Below, piece after piece: positions 41,945 through 52,113 of a stretch of DNA of 64,000 nt (the stretch's first letter is position 1; each line of letters begins with the position of its first letter). The notes under the pieces were generated by a model. That model saw nothing but the letters and a program-made list of their open reading frames with translations, was not told the DNA's origin and made no database searches. A program made the position numbers and the translations under genes. The stretch is from NCBI RefSeq assembly GCF_024519455.1, contig NZ_JALJRY010000001.1, positions 212,759 through 276,758 on the forward strand. The letters are read 5' to 3'. This stretch comes from Streptomyces sp. STR69 (GTDB taxonomy: Bacteria > Actinomycetota > Actinomycetes > Streptomycetales > Streptomycetaceae).

Positions 41945-42923
41945 TGAGGCACTCCCTCCAGAAGTGGCAGGCGCTGCCCCGGTGTTCGTCCACCTCGTGC
42001 AGGGGTGGCTCGTCCGTCCGGCACACGTCCTGGGCCATCGGACAGCGGGGGTTGAAGGCACAGCCGGGCGGGATGTGCATCAGGTTCGGCGGCAGGCCCT
42101 TGATGGCGTAGAGCTCCTGGCCCTTCTGGTCCAGGCGCGGGATGGAGTCCAGCAGGCCGCGGGTGTACGGGTGGGCGGGCGCCTTGTAGATGTCGTGGAC
42201 GGGGGCCGACTCGACGATCCGTCCGGCATACATCACGGCGATCTTGTCGGCGACGTCCGCGACGACTCCGAGGTCGTGGGTGATGAGGATGAGCCCCATG
42301 TTGAGCTCGCGCTGCAACTCGGCGAGCAGGTCCATGACCTGGGCCTGGACGGTGACGTCGAGGGCGGTGGTCGGTTCGTCGGCGATGATGAGCGCCGGCT
42401 CCAGGGCGAGCGCCATGGCGATCATGATGCGCTGGCGCATACCGCCGGAGAACTGGTGCGGGTAGTCCCGGACGCGTTCCTTGGCGGCCGGGATCCGCAC
42501 CCGCTCCATCAGCTCGATCGCCTTGGCGCGCGCGTCCTTCCTCGACATCCCCCTGTGCACGACGAACATCTCGCCGAGCTGATCACCCACGGAGAGCACG
42601 GGGTTGAGCGAGGACAGCGCGTCCTGGAAGATCATCGCCATCTCGGCGCCGCGGACTTTCCGCCGCTCCTCCTCCTTGAACTTCAGCAGATCCTTGCCCC
42701 GGAAGAGGATCTCCCCGCCGGTGATCTTCCCCGGCGGCACATCGAGGATCCCCATCACCGCCTGCGCGGTCACGGACTTCCCCGACCCGGACTCCCCCAG
42801 CACGGCGAGGGTCTCCCCCTCGTCCACGCTGTAGTTGACCCCGTTGACGGCCTTGGCGACCCCGTCCCTGGTCCTAAACTCCACGTGCAGATCCCGCACT
42901 TCGAGCAGCACGACGCCGGTCAC
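41937..42923 (-). CDS. Oligopeptide ABC transporter ATP-binding protein (OppD/DppD-like), cassette 1
   Basis: 328 aa from GTG 42923. Walker [10 protein letters not shown] loop [12 protein letters not shown], signature [17 protein letters not shown], Walker [14 protein letters not shown] switch [11 protein letters not shown]. The C-terminal extension [15 protein letters not shown]...SACHF is typical of OppD. A 150-bp gap separates it from the upstream permease; that gap shows no gene or clear signal. Confidence 0.93.
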   Translation of the reverse strand: MTGVVLLEVRDLHVEFRTRDGVAKAVNGVNYSVDEGETLAVLGESGSGKSVTAQAVMGILDVPPGKITGGEILFRGKDLLKFKEEERRKVRGAEMAMIFQDALSSLNPVLSVGDQLGEMFVVHRGMSRKDARAKAIELMERVRIPAAKERVRDYPHQFSGGMRQRIMIAMALALEPALIIADEPTTALDVTVQAQVMDLLAELQRELNMGLILITHDLGVVADVADKIAVMYAGRIVESAPVHDIYKAPAHPYTRGLLDSIPRLDQKGQELYAIKGLPPNLMHIPPGCAFNPRCPMAQDVCRTDEPPLHEVDEHRGSACHFWRECLNG

Positions 42924-43073
42924 CTCACCTTCGCATCAGGAGCGCCGCACACCGCGCCGCCGAACACACCGACCCCGGCGGCGACTCGGGCCGTCCCTGC
43001 CGGAGCACACCGAGCAGCCGGCCCACCCCGCAACTCCCGCCGCGCACCTCGCACTTCCACCGCCAGCACACCC

Positions 43074-44054
43074 TCACCTCAACTTCGGATCAAGGGCGTC
43101 GCGCACCGCGTCGCCCAGCATGATGAACGCGAGGACGGTGATCGCGAGGGCTCCGGCCGGCCAGAGAAGCATGTGGGGGGCGTTGCGGATGTAGGCGGAG
43201 GCCGAGGAGATGTCGATGCCCCAGCTGACCGTGGGGGGCTTCAGGCCCACGCCGAGGTAGGACAGGGTCGCCTCCAGGGAGATGTACGTGCCGAGCGCGA
43301 TGGTGGCGACGACGATCACCGGGGCGACCGCGTTCGGGGTGATGTGCCGTAGCAGGAGGCGGGAGTTGGAGGCGCCCAGCGCCCGCGCGGCCTGGACGTA
43401 GTCGTTCTGTTTGGCGGTGATGACCGAGCCGCGGGCGATGCGGGAGATCTGCGGCCAGCCGAGCAGCACCATGAAGCCGATCACCGGCCAGACCGTGTTG
43501 CTGGTGACCACGGACAGGAGGACCAGGCCGCCCAGGACCACCGGGATCGCGAAGAAGATGTCCGTGAGGCGGGACAGGATCGAGTCCCAGATCCCGCCGA
43601 AGAAGCCGGCCAGTCCGCCCAGCACCGAACCGAAGATCGCGACGCCGAGTGTGGCGAGGACGCCGACCGTGACCGACGTACGGGTGCCGTAGACCGTGCG
43701 CGTGTAGACGTCGCAGCCCTGGCCGTCGTAGCCGAAGGGATGGCCCGGCTGGGAGCCCTCCTGGGCCTTTGCGAGGTTGCACTTGAGGGGGTTGCCCGAG
43801 GCGATCAGGGACGGCCAGAGGGAGATGACGATCAGGAAGAGGATGACCAGCGCGGAGATGATGAAGACGGGGTTGCGGCGCAGGTCCCGCCAGGCGTCGG
43901 ACCAGAGGGAGCGGGGCTTCTCCTGGGGGCCTGTGCCTTCCGGGCCACCCGGAGTCTTTTCGAGGGTCTCCGCCTCGCTCGTGGCGAGGTCCATCGCGCC
44001 GCCCATGCCGGTCCCGGCGATGGCGCGCTCCGGTTCGAACGGCTGCTCAGGCAT
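43074..44054 (-). CDS. Oligopeptide ABC transporter permease (OppC/DppC-like), cassette 1
   Basis: 326 aa. A 65-residue polar N-terminal tail leads to TM1 (FIISALVILFLIVISLWPSLIA) and an external loop with GHPFGYDGQGCDVYTRTVYGTRTSV. The EAA loop that contacts the ATPases reads AARALGASNSRLLLRHITPN. Last segment WPAGALAITVLAFIMLGDAVRDALDPKLR is the OppC signature. Overlaps the OppB-like gene by 8 bp. Confidence 0.93.
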   Translation of the reverse strand: MPEQPFEPERAIAGTGMGGAMDLATSEAETLEKTPGGPEGTGPQEKPRSLWSDAWRDLRRNPVFIISALVILFLIVISLWPSLIASGNPLKCNLAKAQEGSQPGHPFGYDGQGCDVYTRTVYGTRTSVTVGVLATLGVAIFGSVLGGLAGFFGGIWDSILSRLTDIFFAIPVVLGGLVLLSVVTSNTVWPVIGFMVLLGWPQISRIARGSVITAKQNDYVQAARALGASNSRLLLRHITPNAVAPVIVVATIALGTYISLEATLSYLGVGLKPPTVSWGIDISSASAYIRNAPHMLLWPAGALAITVLAFIMLGDAVRDALDPKLR

Positions 44055-44970
44055 AGCGGATCCTCGGGTCGAGTACGGCGTACAGGAGGTCGACGAGCAG
44101 GTTTGCGACCAGGAAGACGAGGACGAGGATCGTCACGAAGCCGACCACGGTCTGCGTGTTCTGCCGGACGATCCCCTGGTAGAGCTGGAAGCCGACGCCG
44201 TGGATGTTGAAGATCCGCTCGGTGACGATCGCGCCGCCCATCAGGGCGCCGATGTCGGTGCCGATGAACGTGACCACCGGGATGAGTGAGTTGCGGAGCA
44301 GGTGGCGGATGATTACTCGGCGTCTCGGCAGACCCTTCGCCACGGCTGTACGGACGTAGTCGGAGCGCCGGTTCTCCGCGATGGACGTCCGGGTCAACCG
44401 GGTCACGTAGGCGAGTGAGACCGAGGCCAGGACCAGGCCGGGCACGATCAGTTCGCTGAACGTCGCGTCCGTGGAGACGGAGGGTTTGATCCAGCCCCAC
44501 TCCACACCCAGCAACAGTTGCAGCAGCAGACCGGTGACGAAGGTCGGGATGGAGATGACGATGAGGGTGAGCAGCAGCACACCGGTGTCGATCGGACGGC
44601 CGCGCTTGAGGCCGGTGACCACACCGAGCGCGATGCCCACGACCACCTCGATGACGATCGCCACGACGGTCAGCCGGATGGTGACGGGGAACGCGGTCGC
44701 CATCAGCTCGGTGACCTTCTGGCCGTTGAACGCCGTACCGAAGTCGCCGGTGAAGACGTTCCCCATGTAGGTCAGGTACTGCTGCCACACGGGCTTGTCG
44801 AGGCCGAACTCCCGCTTGAGCTGGGCGGCCGTCGCCGGGTCGCACTGCCGGTCGCCGCACAGGCCCGCGATGGGGTCGCCCATCACGTTGACCATCAGGA
44901 AGATCAACAGGGTGGCGCCGATGAAGACCGGGACCATCTGCAGCAGACGCCGGACGACGTACCGTCCCAT
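44047..44970 (-). CDS. Oligopeptide ABC transporter permease (OppB/DppB-like), cassette 1
   Basis: 307 aa beginning MGRYVVRRLLQMVPVFIGATLLIF, the OppB/DppB N-terminal signature. EAA loop TAVAKGLPRRRVIIRHLLRNSLIP, ending DLLYAVLDPRIRYA. The first external loop has a Cys pair LCGDRQCDP. It follows the binding-protein gene after only 6 bp, so the operon lacks the spacer hairpin present in the two BldK-type cassettes. Confidence 0.93.
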   Translation of the reverse strand: MGRYVVRRLLQMVPVFIGATLLIFLMVNVMGDPIAGLCGDRQCDPATAAQLKREFGLDKPVWQQYLTYMGNVFTGDFGTAFNGQKVTELMATAFPVTIRLTVVAIVIEVVVGIALGVVTGLKRGRPIDTGVLLLTLIVISIPTFVTGLLLQLLLGVEWGWIKPSVSTDATFSELIVPGLVLASVSLAYVTRLTRTSIAENRRSDYVRTAVAKGLPRRRVIIRHLLRNSLIPVVTFIGTDIGALMGGAIVTERIFNIHGVGFQLYQGIVRQNTQTVVGFVTILVLVFLVANLLVDLLYAVLDPRIRYA

Positions 44971-44976
44971 GCGGGC

Positions 44977-46614
44977 TCAGCCGACCTTGATCTCGTTGTA
45001 CACGGGGACGCTGAACGGGTTGAGCGCCACCTTGGAGAGCCGGTCCGAATAGCCCGCGCTGCCGTTCTGGTACCAGAGCGGGATCGCGGCCATGTTGTCC
45101 CGGACGACGCCCTCGGCCTGCTGGAAGAGCTTGATCGCCTTGCCGGTGTCCGTCTCCGCGTTGGCCTGGTCGACGAGCTTGTCGAAGTCCTTGTTGGACC
45201 ACTGGCCGTCGTTGGAGGAGGCGTTGGTGTAGTACAGCGGCTGCAGGAAGTTCTGGATGAGCGGGTAGTCCATCTGCCAGCCGGCCCGGAACGGCCCGGT
45301 CATCTTGTGCTGGCCGATCTGGTTGCGGAAGTCGGCGAAGGTGCCGACGGGGTTGCCGACGCACGCCTTGTCGTTGCCGAGCGCGTTGTTGATGGAGTTG
45401 CACACGGCGTCCACCCACTCCTTGTGCGAGCCCGTGTCCGCGTTGTACGTGATCTTGACCTGGCCGCCGGGGATCCCGCCGCCCTCCTGGACCAGCTTCT
45501 TCGCCTCGGTCGGGTTGTACTTGCAGGAGTCCCCGCACAGCCCGTCCTGGAAGCCGCCCGCGGTGCCGAGCACCGGTGAGGTCCAGTCGGTGGCCGGGGT
45601 GCGGGTCTTCTGGAAGATCGTGGTGGTGATCTGGTCCCGGTTGATCGCCATGGACAGGCCCTGTCGGACCTTGTCCGAACCGCTCTTGTTCCAGTTCTTG
45701 TCGTAGTACGGGAACGCGAGCGTCTGGATGATCCCGGCGGGCGTGTTGATGTACCGGCCGCCGAGGTCGCTCTTGACGTTCTTGAGCTGCGAGGCCGGGA
45801 TGTCGTCGACGAGGTCGAGGTTGCCGGCCATCAGGTCGGTGTAGGCGGTGTTGTTGTCGGTGTAGACCTTGAGGGTCACGCCACCGTTCTGCGCCTTGTC
45901 CGCACCGGTGTAGCCGTCCCACTTCTTGAGCTCCATCTGCGAGCCCTTGGTGTAGGAGGAGATCGTGTACGGCCCGTTGCCGACCGGCTTCTTCACCCAG
46001 GCCGCGTGGTCGGAGAAGAACGTCGACGGCAGCGGGGAGTAGGCCGCGTAGCCGAGGGTGTCCGGGAACGTGGAGAACTTCTGGGTGAGCTTGACGGTGA
46101 AGGTGTCGGTGCCGGTCACCTTGAGCCCGGAGAGGGAGGTCGCGGACTGCGAGCCGCTGTCGGGGTGGACCTTGGCGTAGCCGTCGATGTACCCGAAGAA
46201 GTACGCGTTCTTCTGGTTGTTCTTGAGGCTGGCGCCGTAGTTCCACGCGTCGACGAAGGACTTCGCGGTGACGGCCTCCCCGTTGCTGAACTTCCAGCCG
46301 CTCTTCACGGTGACCGTGAAGTTCTGCGAATCCGTGGTCTCGATCTTGTCGGCGAGCATGTCCTCGGCCTTGCCGGTCTTCGGGTCGTACCGCTTCAGGC
46401 CGCGGAAGACCATGTCGAGGACCTTGCCGCCCTGCACCTCGTTGGTGTTGGCCGGCTCCAGCGGGTTCTGCGGGTCCCCCCAGGAGGCGCTGAGCACCGC
46501 GCTGCCGTCACCGCCGCCGCCGCTGCTGCTCCCGCCGCCGCTCCCACAGGCGGTCGCCGCGAGGGCTACCGCCGCCGCGCAAGCGGCCCATTTGGCGTGC
46601 GTGGCTCCACGCAT
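44977..46614 (-). CDS. Oligopeptide ABC transporter substrate-binding lipoprotein (SBP family 5), cassette 1
   Basis: 545 aa from ATG 46614, with GAGGAGG 7-8 bp upstream. The signal sequence ends LAATAC with Cys23 as lipid-modified residue; the lipobox is slightly atypical. The mature part starts SWGDPQNPLEPANTNEVQGGKVLDMVFRGLKRYDP, the family-5 peptide-binding fold; VKSGWKFSNGEAVTAKSFVDAW and NGPYTISSYTKG are signature stretches. It delivers peptides to the permease pair encoded directly downstream. First gene of a five-gene operon. Confidence 0.93.
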   Translation of the reverse strand: MRGATHAKWAACAAAVALAATACGSGGGSSSGGGGDGSAVLSASWGDPQNPLEPANTNEVQGGKVLDMVFRGLKRYDPKTGKAEDMLADKIETTDSQNFTVTVKSGWKFSNGEAVTAKSFVDAWNYGASLKNNQKNAYFFGYIDGYAKVHPDSGSQSATSLSGLKVTGTDTFTVKLTQKFSTFPDTLGYAAYSPLPSTFFSDHAAWVKKPVGNGPYTISSYTKGSQMELKKWDGYTGADKAQNGGVTLKVYTDNNTAYTDLMAGNLDLVDDIPASQLKNVKSDLGGRYINTPAGIIQTLAFPYYDKNWNKSGSDKVRQGLSMAINRDQITTTIFQKTRTPATDWTSPVLGTAGGFQDGLCGDSCKYNPTEAKKLVQEGGGIPGGQVKITYNADTGSHKEWVDAVCNSINNALGNDKACVGNPVGTFADFRNQIGQHKMTGPFRAGWQMDYPLIQNFLQPLYYTNASSNDGQWSNKDFDKLVDQANAETDTGKAIKLFQQAEGVVRDNMAAIPLWYQNGSAGYSDRLSKVALNPFSVPVYNEIKVG

Positions 46615-47063
46615 CGAGTGCCTCCTCAGGCAAGCCGGTCCAGATCGATCCGTTACCGGCCAATATCTGCACAAAAAGGAGAACATCGCCTTTGGACCCA
46701 CCCTTTCGGGGTACGTCCGACCCCCGTTCGGACGATCCTCGGCATAGCGCACAATGGGTCACCGCGAAGCGATGCAGAACCGTTGGATCATGACGCCCCG
46801 ATGTACGCATTCCGATACAGGGACGTCCGCATATCGAACCCATTGCCCGTTTCGCACGTTTGGCCCGACATAAAACACGGACCGATCACGGCGCGCTACC
46901 CGCGTAGCTACGGAATGATCAAGTGGAAGTAAAATTGGCAAAGAGAAGCACAAGTCGCCCTAGATTTTATTGACCCTGCATGAATTGCGTTGAAAAAGTC
47001 CGGCGTAGCCCGTAGGGGAGTGCCCTGCGGAGTCTCATCAGACCCCCTTGGGCCAGGAGCAGC
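46615..47063. promoter_or_regulatory. Divergent control region between two peptide-importer operons, with an inverted repeat
   Basis: This 449-bp gap has no gene. A perfect inverted repeat CGTCCGA-CCCCCGT-TCGGACG (46714-46734) lies 100-120 bp before the cassette 1 start and is a candidate operator. The section 46921-47000 is strongly AT-rich (TAGATT at 46971, TTGACC at 46980) and probably holds the promoter of the rightward cassette 2, but I could not fix a confident -35/-10 pair. Confidence 0.4.
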
Positions 47064-48089
47064 ATGATCTCCCCAATCCGACCCTCGGTCCCGCTCGAGG
47101 TGACCGACGAGAGCCTCGAGAAGTCGATCACTTCTCCCGACTCGAAGGGCAACGAGAGCCGGTCCCCGGGTCAGCTCGCGTGGCGCCGTTTCAAACGCGA
47201 CCGTACGGGCGTCATATCGGCGGTCATCGTGATCTTCTTCTTCGCGATCGCGCTGGCCGCTCCCCTGATCTCCAAGCTGTACGGGAAGGATCCGTACACG
47301 ACGTACGCGAGCCAGAACCCGAGCCTGCTCGACGCCTTCTCGTACCCGGCGGGTCCCAACGGCGGCATGAGCTCGCAGTTCTGGTTCGGCATCGAGCCTC
47401 AGCTCGGCCGCGACGTCTTCACCTTCCTGCTCTACGGCATCCGGACCTCGCTCGGCATCGCCCTGGCAGCCACCCTGATCACCACCGCCCTCGGCGTCGT
47501 GGTCGGCGTGGCCGCGGGCTACGTGGGCGGCAAGACGGACTACATCGTCGGCCGGATCATCGACATCGTGCTGTCGATCCCCTCGACGCTGTTCATCATC
47601 GCCTTCATGCCGGTGGTGTTCGGACTGTTCGTCGCCGCCGACGACAACATCCCGACCTGGCTGCGGGCCACCACCCTCATCCTCATGATGTCCTTCTTCG
47701 GCTGGGCGTCGATCGCCCGCCTGCTGCGCGGCCAGGTACTCGGCCTGCGCGAGCGGGAGTTCGTCGAGGCGGCCAAGGTGACCGGGGCGTCACCGGCGCG
47801 CATCGTGTTCAAGGAACTGCTGCCGAACCTGTGGACCCCGATCCTCATCCAGTCCACGCTCATGCTCCCGGCCTATGTGACCGCGGAGGCGGGCTTCGCC
47901 TTCCTCGGTGTCGGCATGATCGACCCGACCCCCGACTGGGGCGTCATGATCCAGCGGGGCGCCCAGTTCTACACCCAGGACTTCACCTTCATGCTCTTCC
48001 CGGGCCTGGCCATGGTGATCTTCGTCCTGGCGTTCAACCTGCTCGGCGACTCGGCGCGCGACGCGCTCGACCCGAAGTCCAAGCGCTGA
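47064..48089 (+). CDS. BldK-type oligopeptide ABC permease (OppC-like), cassette 2
   Basis: 341 aa. A polar N-terminus of about 45 residues ends GQLAWRRFKRDRTGVISAVIVIFFFAIALAAPLISKLYGKDPYTTYASQNP, closely matching the first permease of cassette 3. EAA loop EAAKVTGASPARIVFKELLPNLW; C-terminus FNLLGDSARDALDPKSKR. First gene of a plus-strand operon in the order permease, binding protein, permease, ATPase, ATPase, which is the order of S. coelicolor bldKABCDE. Confidence 0.92.
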   Translation: MISPIRPSVPLEVTDESLEKSITSPDSKGNESRSPGQLAWRRFKRDRTGVISAVIVIFFFAIALAAPLISKLYGKDPYTTYASQNPSLLDAFSYPAGPNGGMSSQFWFGIEPQLGRDVFTFLLYGIRTSLGIALAATLITTALGVVVGVAAGYVGGKTDYIVGRIIDIVLSIPSTLFIIAFMPVVFGLFVAADDNIPTWLRATTLILMMSFFGWASIARLLRGQVLGLREREFVEAAKVTGASPARIVFKELLPNLWTPILIQSTLMLPAYVTAEAGFAFLGVGMIDPTPDWGVMIQRGAQFYTQDFTFMLFPGLAMVIFVLAFNLLGDSARDALDPKSKR

Positions 48090-48159
48090 CCCATCTCTCA
48101 TCTCCGGTCCGGTCAATGTCGTCCGGCTGGTCCCGTCCCACCCATAAGGCAGGGCTACT

Positions 48160-49914
48160 GTGTCTTTTTCCCGTAGAAACTTCATGATCGCCACCGGTGT
48201 GGTGGCCGCGTCGAGCTCGGTGCTGACCGCCTGTGGCGGCGGCAACTCGACCTCGAAGAGCAAGGTCCCCTCGGTCAGCAAGGCCAAGCAGAGCAAGATC
48301 GCGGTCGGCACGAAGGCCGACTCGACGGGCCCCGCCCCCGAGGTCGCCGGCGCGGTCAAGGGCGGGACGATCTACGGGCTCGACCAGTTCGACATGGACC
48401 ACCTGGACCCGGCGCAGATCTACGTCTCCACCGAGATCCTCATCACCACGCCGATCATGCGCGGCCTGACGGGCTACAAGCTCGACTCCAAGGGCGGCGC
48501 CACCCTGGTCGGCGACGTGGCCACGGACGCGGGCACGGCCAAGGACGGCGGCAAGACCTGGTCGTTCACCATCAAGGACGGCATCAAGTGGGAGGACGGC
48601 TCCGACCTCTCCATGGACGACGTCCGCCACACCTTCGAGCGCCTCTTCGCCTCCTTCGTGACCGAGGGCCCGCGCTACGTCCAGCAGTTCCTGGTCGGCG
48701 GCGACAAGTACAAGGGTCCCTACGACGGCAAGAACCTCGACTCCATAGAGATCGACGGCAAGACCATCACCTTCCGCCTCAACCAGGCCCGCGGTGACTT
48801 CAACTTCACGCTCGCCGAGCGCGCGTACTCCTTCGTGAAGAAGTCGAAGGACACCAAGGAGAAGTACGACAAGCAGCCGTTCTCCTGCGGCCCGTACAAG
48901 ATCTCCGCGCGCGACGTCGGCAAGTCCCTGACGTACACCCGCAACGAGCACTGGGACGCGGCGACGGACCCGATCCGCAACGCCTACCCGGACAAGTACC
49001 TCTTCCAGTTCGGCTTCGAGCTGCTGGCCTCGACCGACCGCTACATCGCGGACAAGGGCAACGACCAGTACACGATGTCGATCTTCAACGAGGTCGCCCC
49101 CGAGCGGATCGCCACGGTCCTCACCAACACGAAGCTCAAGCAGCAGGTGCTCACCGCGGTCGACACGGTCACCTACTACTGGCCGATCAACACCACCCGG
49201 ATCACGGACGTCAAGGTCCGCCAGGCCATCAACTACGCCTGGCCGAACCAGCAGTTGCAGACCATCCGCGGCGGCGCGTCCACCAGCGAGATCGCCACCA
49301 CGATCTTCTCCCCGGTGACGCCCGGCTACACGGAGTTCGACCTCTACGGCAAGACCACGAAGCCCGGCGGCGACCCGGTCAAGGCCAAGGCTCTCCTGAA
49401 GGAGGCCGGCAAGGTCGGGCAGAAGCTGGTCATCGCCTACCAGACGTCGGACAACGCGGTGAAGCAGGCCGTCGCGATCAAGAACGCGCTGGAGGCCGCC
49501 GGCTTCACGGTCGTCAACAAGCAGATCGACAAGTCGACCTTCTACACCCAGATCGGCAAGATCGACAACCAGTACGACCTGTTCGCGGCCGGCTGGAGCC
49601 CGGACTGGCCGGGCGGCTACTCGGTCTTCTACCCCTGCTGGGACGGCGACAACATCGGCGACGGCCGCAGCAACTACGCCCAGCTCAAGGACACGAGCGT
49701 CGACAAGGCCATCGCGTCGGCCTCCCTGATCACCGACGCGGACGCGGCCAACAAGGCCTGGGGCGCCATCGACAAGCAGATCATGGAACTCGCGGCCTGC
49801 GTCCCGGACTACCACGCCATCCGCAACTGGATGCACGGTACGAAGGTCGGCGGCTTCGTCTACGACGCCGGAAACACCGGTATCGCGCTCACGAGGCTCT
49901 ACGCCAAGGCATAG
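48160..49914 (+). CDS. BldK-type oligopeptide-binding lipoprotein (BldKB-like), cassette 2
   Basis: 584 aa from GTG 48160. The signal peptide MSFSRRNFMIATGVVAASSSVLTAC combines a twin-arginine motif (SRRNFM, residues 4-9) with a lipobox LTAC (Cys25), so export may go through Tat followed by lipidation. The mature region starts with a Ser/Lys linker, then KIAVGTKADSTGPAPEVAGAVKGGTIYGLDQFDMDHLDPAQIYVSTE; the same ADSTGPA...HLDPAQIYVS order occurs in the cassette 3 protein. SBP family 5. A hairpin follows the stop codon. Confidence 0.92.
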   Translation: MSFSRRNFMIATGVVAASSSVLTACGGGNSTSKSKVPSVSKAKQSKIAVGTKADSTGPAPEVAGAVKGGTIYGLDQFDMDHLDPAQIYVSTEILITTPIMRGLTGYKLDSKGGATLVGDVATDAGTAKDGGKTWSFTIKDGIKWEDGSDLSMDDVRHTFERLFASFVTEGPRYVQQFLVGGDKYKGPYDGKNLDSIEIDGKTITFRLNQARGDFNFTLAERAYSFVKKSKDTKEKYDKQPFSCGPYKISARDVGKSLTYTRNEHWDAATDPIRNAYPDKYLFQFGFELLASTDRYIADKGNDQYTMSIFNEVAPERIATVLTNTKLKQQVLTAVDTVTYYWPINTTRITDVKVRQAINYAWPNQQLQTIRGGASTSEIATTIFSPVTPGYTEFDLYGKTTKPGGDPVKAKALLKEAGKVGQKLVIAYQTSDNAVKQAVAIKNALEAAGFTVVNKQIDKSTFYTQIGKIDNQYDLFAAGWSPDWPGGYSVFYPCWDGDNIGDGRSNYAQLKDTSVDKAIASASLITDADAANKAWGAIDKQIMELAACVPDYHAIRNWMHGTKVGGFVYDAGNTGIALTRLYAKA

Positions 49915-49930
49915 GCGCCACGCGGCACCA

Positions 49931-49956
49931 GGGGGCGGCTCCACCGGGCCGCCCCC
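49931..49956 (+). terminator. Intra-operon hairpin after the cassette 2 binding-protein gene
   Basis: GGGGGCGGC (49931-49939) pairs with GCCGCCCCC (49948-49956). The next gene starts 60 bp later on the same strand, so this is more likely an attenuator or mRNA-stabilising 3' end than an operon end. Confidence 0.5.
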
Positions 49957-50016
49957 CACCGGCTCCACACCCCTCACGCCCCGGCAACGGCGCCTCGTCC
50001 GGAAAGTCCTGACCCC

Positions 50017-50997
50017 ATGTTCCGCTTCCTTGTCCGCCGTACGGTCGGCGCGCTGGTCATTCTGCTGATCATCAGCGCCATCACGTTCTGGCTCTTCTAC
50101 GCCGTCCCGCGTGACCCGGCCATGATGTCCTGCGGCAAGAACTGCACGCCGGCCTCGCTGGCGCAGATCCGGCACAACCTGGGCATCGACCATCCGATAC
50201 CGGTCCAGTACTGGTACTGGCTCAAGGGCATCTTCGTCGGGCGTGACTACAGCGGCTTCGGACACTGCAACGCGCCGTGCCTCGGCTACTCCTTCGCCAA
50301 CAACGAGCCCGTGTTCGGCACGATCATGGACCGCCTGCCGCTGACCCTCTCGCTCGCCCTGGGCTCGGCCGTCATCTTCCTGATCTTCGGTGTCGGCACC
50401 GGCATGATCGCCGCGCTCAAGCAGGGCAAGTTCCTGGACAAGCTCGCGACCTCGACGTCGCTGCTCGGCTCCTCGCTGCAGATCTACTTCGTCGGCTACA
50501 TCGCGCTGTACTTCCTGGTCTTCAAGGCGGGCATCCTCGACCAGCCCTCGTACACGCCGCTGACCGACAACCCCGCCGCGTGGTTCTCGGGTCTGCTGCT
50601 GCCGTGGATCGTGCTGTCGATCATCTTCACCGCCAACTACACCCGTATGGCCCGCTCCCAGCTCGTCGAGCAGCTCAGCGAGGACTACGTCCGCACCGCC
50701 CGCGCCAAGGGCCTCTCCCGAGCGAACGTGTTCCTGCGCTTCGCCTGGCGCGGCGCGATGGGCCCGATCGTCACGGTGTTCGGCATCGACCTGGGCACGC
50801 TGATCGGCGGCGCGATCATCACCGAGCAGGTCTTCAGCCTCCAGGGCATCGGCCGCCTCGCGGTGACCTCCGTCATCCAGAGCGACCTGCCGATGCTGCT
50901 CGGCGTCACCATCCTCTCCGCCGCCGCGATCGTGTTCTTCAACATCATCGTCGACGCCGCCTACGCCTTCATCGACCCGCGGATCCGGCTCGCCTGA
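50017..50997 (+). CDS. BldK-type oligopeptide ABC permease (OppB-like), cassette 2
   Basis: 326 aa, exactly the length of its cassette 3 counterpart. Starts MFRFLVRRTVGALVILLIISAITFWLFYAVPRDP. The first external loop carries four cysteines (SCGKNC and HCNAPCLGYS), conserved in cassette 3 as MCGKTC and PCPAPCFGYS. EAA loop TARAKGLSRANVFLRFAWRGAMGP; C-terminus DAAYAFIDPRIRLA. Confidence 0.92.
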   Translation: MFRFLVRRTVGALVILLIISAITFWLFYAVPRDPAMMSCGKNCTPASLAQIRHNLGIDHPIPVQYWYWLKGIFVGRDYSGFGHCNAPCLGYSFANNEPVFGTIMDRLPLTLSLALGSAVIFLIFGVGTGMIAALKQGKFLDKLATSTSLLGSSLQIYFVGYIALYFLVFKAGILDQPSYTPLTDNPAAWFSGLLLPWIVLSIIFTANYTRMARSQLVEQLSEDYVRTARAKGLSRANVFLRFAWRGAMGPIVTVFGIDLGTLIGGAIITEQVFSLQGIGRLAVTSVIQSDLPMLLGVTILSAAAIVFFNIIVDAAYAFIDPRIRLA

Positions 50998-51047
50998 CCC
51001 TCCGCCCGTACCCCCTACCCCCCGCATCACCCCCCAGGAGCGTCCCC

Positions 51048-52088
51048 GTGACGAGCACCGATCAGCAGCCCTTCCTCTCCGTCAGGGATCTGAAAGTCCA
51101 TTTCTCCACCGAGGACGGCATCGTCAAGGCCGTCGACGGGCTCTCCTTCGATCTCGCCAAGGGCAAGACGCTCGGCATCGTCGGTGAGTCGGGCTCCGGC
51201 AAGTCCGTCACCAACCTGACGATCCTGGGCCTCCACGACCGCGACCGTACGGCGATCGAGGGCGAGATCCTGCTCGACGACCAGGAGCTGCTCACCGCCT
51301 CCGAGCGGGAGCTTGAGCGGCTGCGCGGCAACAAGATGGCCATGATCTTCCAGGACGCGCTGGCCTCGCTGTCGCCGTACCACACGGTCGGCAAGCAGAT
51401 CGCGGAGACGTACCGCAAGCACACCGGCGCCTCCAGGAAGGAGAGCCGGGAGCGCGCGATCGAGATGCTGAAGCGGGTCGGGATCCCCCAGCCCGAGGTC
51501 CGGGTGGACGACTACCCGCACCTCTTCTCCGGCGGTATGCGCCAGCGCGCGATGATCGCCATGGCGCTGGTCTGCGACCCGGAGCTGCTGATCGCCGACG
51601 AGCCGACGACGGCCCTCGACGTGACGGTCCAGGCCCAGATCATGGACCTGCTCAAGGACCTCCAGCAGGAGTTCGGCACCGCCATCGTCTTCATCACGCA
51701 CGACCTCGGCGTGATCGCCGACATCGCCGACGACGTCCTGGTGATGTACGGCGGCCGGTGCGTGGAGCGCGGCACCAAGAAGGAGGTGCTGACGGACCCG
51801 CAGCACCCCTACACACTCGGTCTGCTCAGCTCCATGCCGAGCCTCGAAGGACCGGTCGACGTGCCGTTGATGCCGATCCCGGGCTCGCCGCCCTCGCTGC
51901 TCAATCCGCCGTCCGGCTGCCGCTTCCACCCGCGGTGCGCCTTCGCCGAGCAGGTCCCGGGCGGACGGTGCTCCAGCGAACGGCCCGTGCTGGAGGTGGT
52001 CGACGGCCGGGGCTCCGCCTGCCACCTCACCACCGAGCAGCGCCAGGAGCTCTTCGCCGACCTCACCGCCGTAGCCCAGCACAACTGA
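51048..52088 (+). CDS. BldK-type oligopeptide ABC ATPase (OppD-like), cassette 2
   Basis: 346 aa from GTG 51048 (AGGAG upstream). Walker [11 protein letters not shown] loop [19 protein letters not shown], signature [17 protein letters not shown], Walker [14 protein letters not shown] switch [12 protein letters not shown]-terminal [19 protein letters not shown]...SACHL. It energises the permease pair. Its DNA differs from the cassette 3 counterpart at many silent sites, unlike the following gene. Confidence 0.93.
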   Translation: MTSTDQQPFLSVRDLKVHFSTEDGIVKAVDGLSFDLAKGKTLGIVGESGSGKSVTNLTILGLHDRDRTAIEGEILLDDQELLTASERELERLRGNKMAMIFQDALASLSPYHTVGKQIAETYRKHTGASRKESRERAIEMLKRVGIPQPEVRVDDYPHLFSGGMRQRAMIAMALVCDPELLIADEPTTALDVTVQAQIMDLLKDLQQEFGTAIVFITHDLGVIADIADDVLVMYGGRCVERGTKKEVLTDPQHPYTLGLLSSMPSLEGPVDVPLMPIPGSPPSLLNPPSGCRFHPRCAFAEQVPGGRCSSERPVLEVVDGRGSACHLTTEQRQELFADLTAVAQHN

Positions 52089-52113
52089 CGTACTAGAAAC
52101 GGGACTTCCCATC

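Noticed and set aside
48034..51030. A 998-codon open frame on the minus strand opposite cassette 2
   Set aside because: Same reason: antisense shadow of the binding-protein and permease genes, with no recognisable domain.
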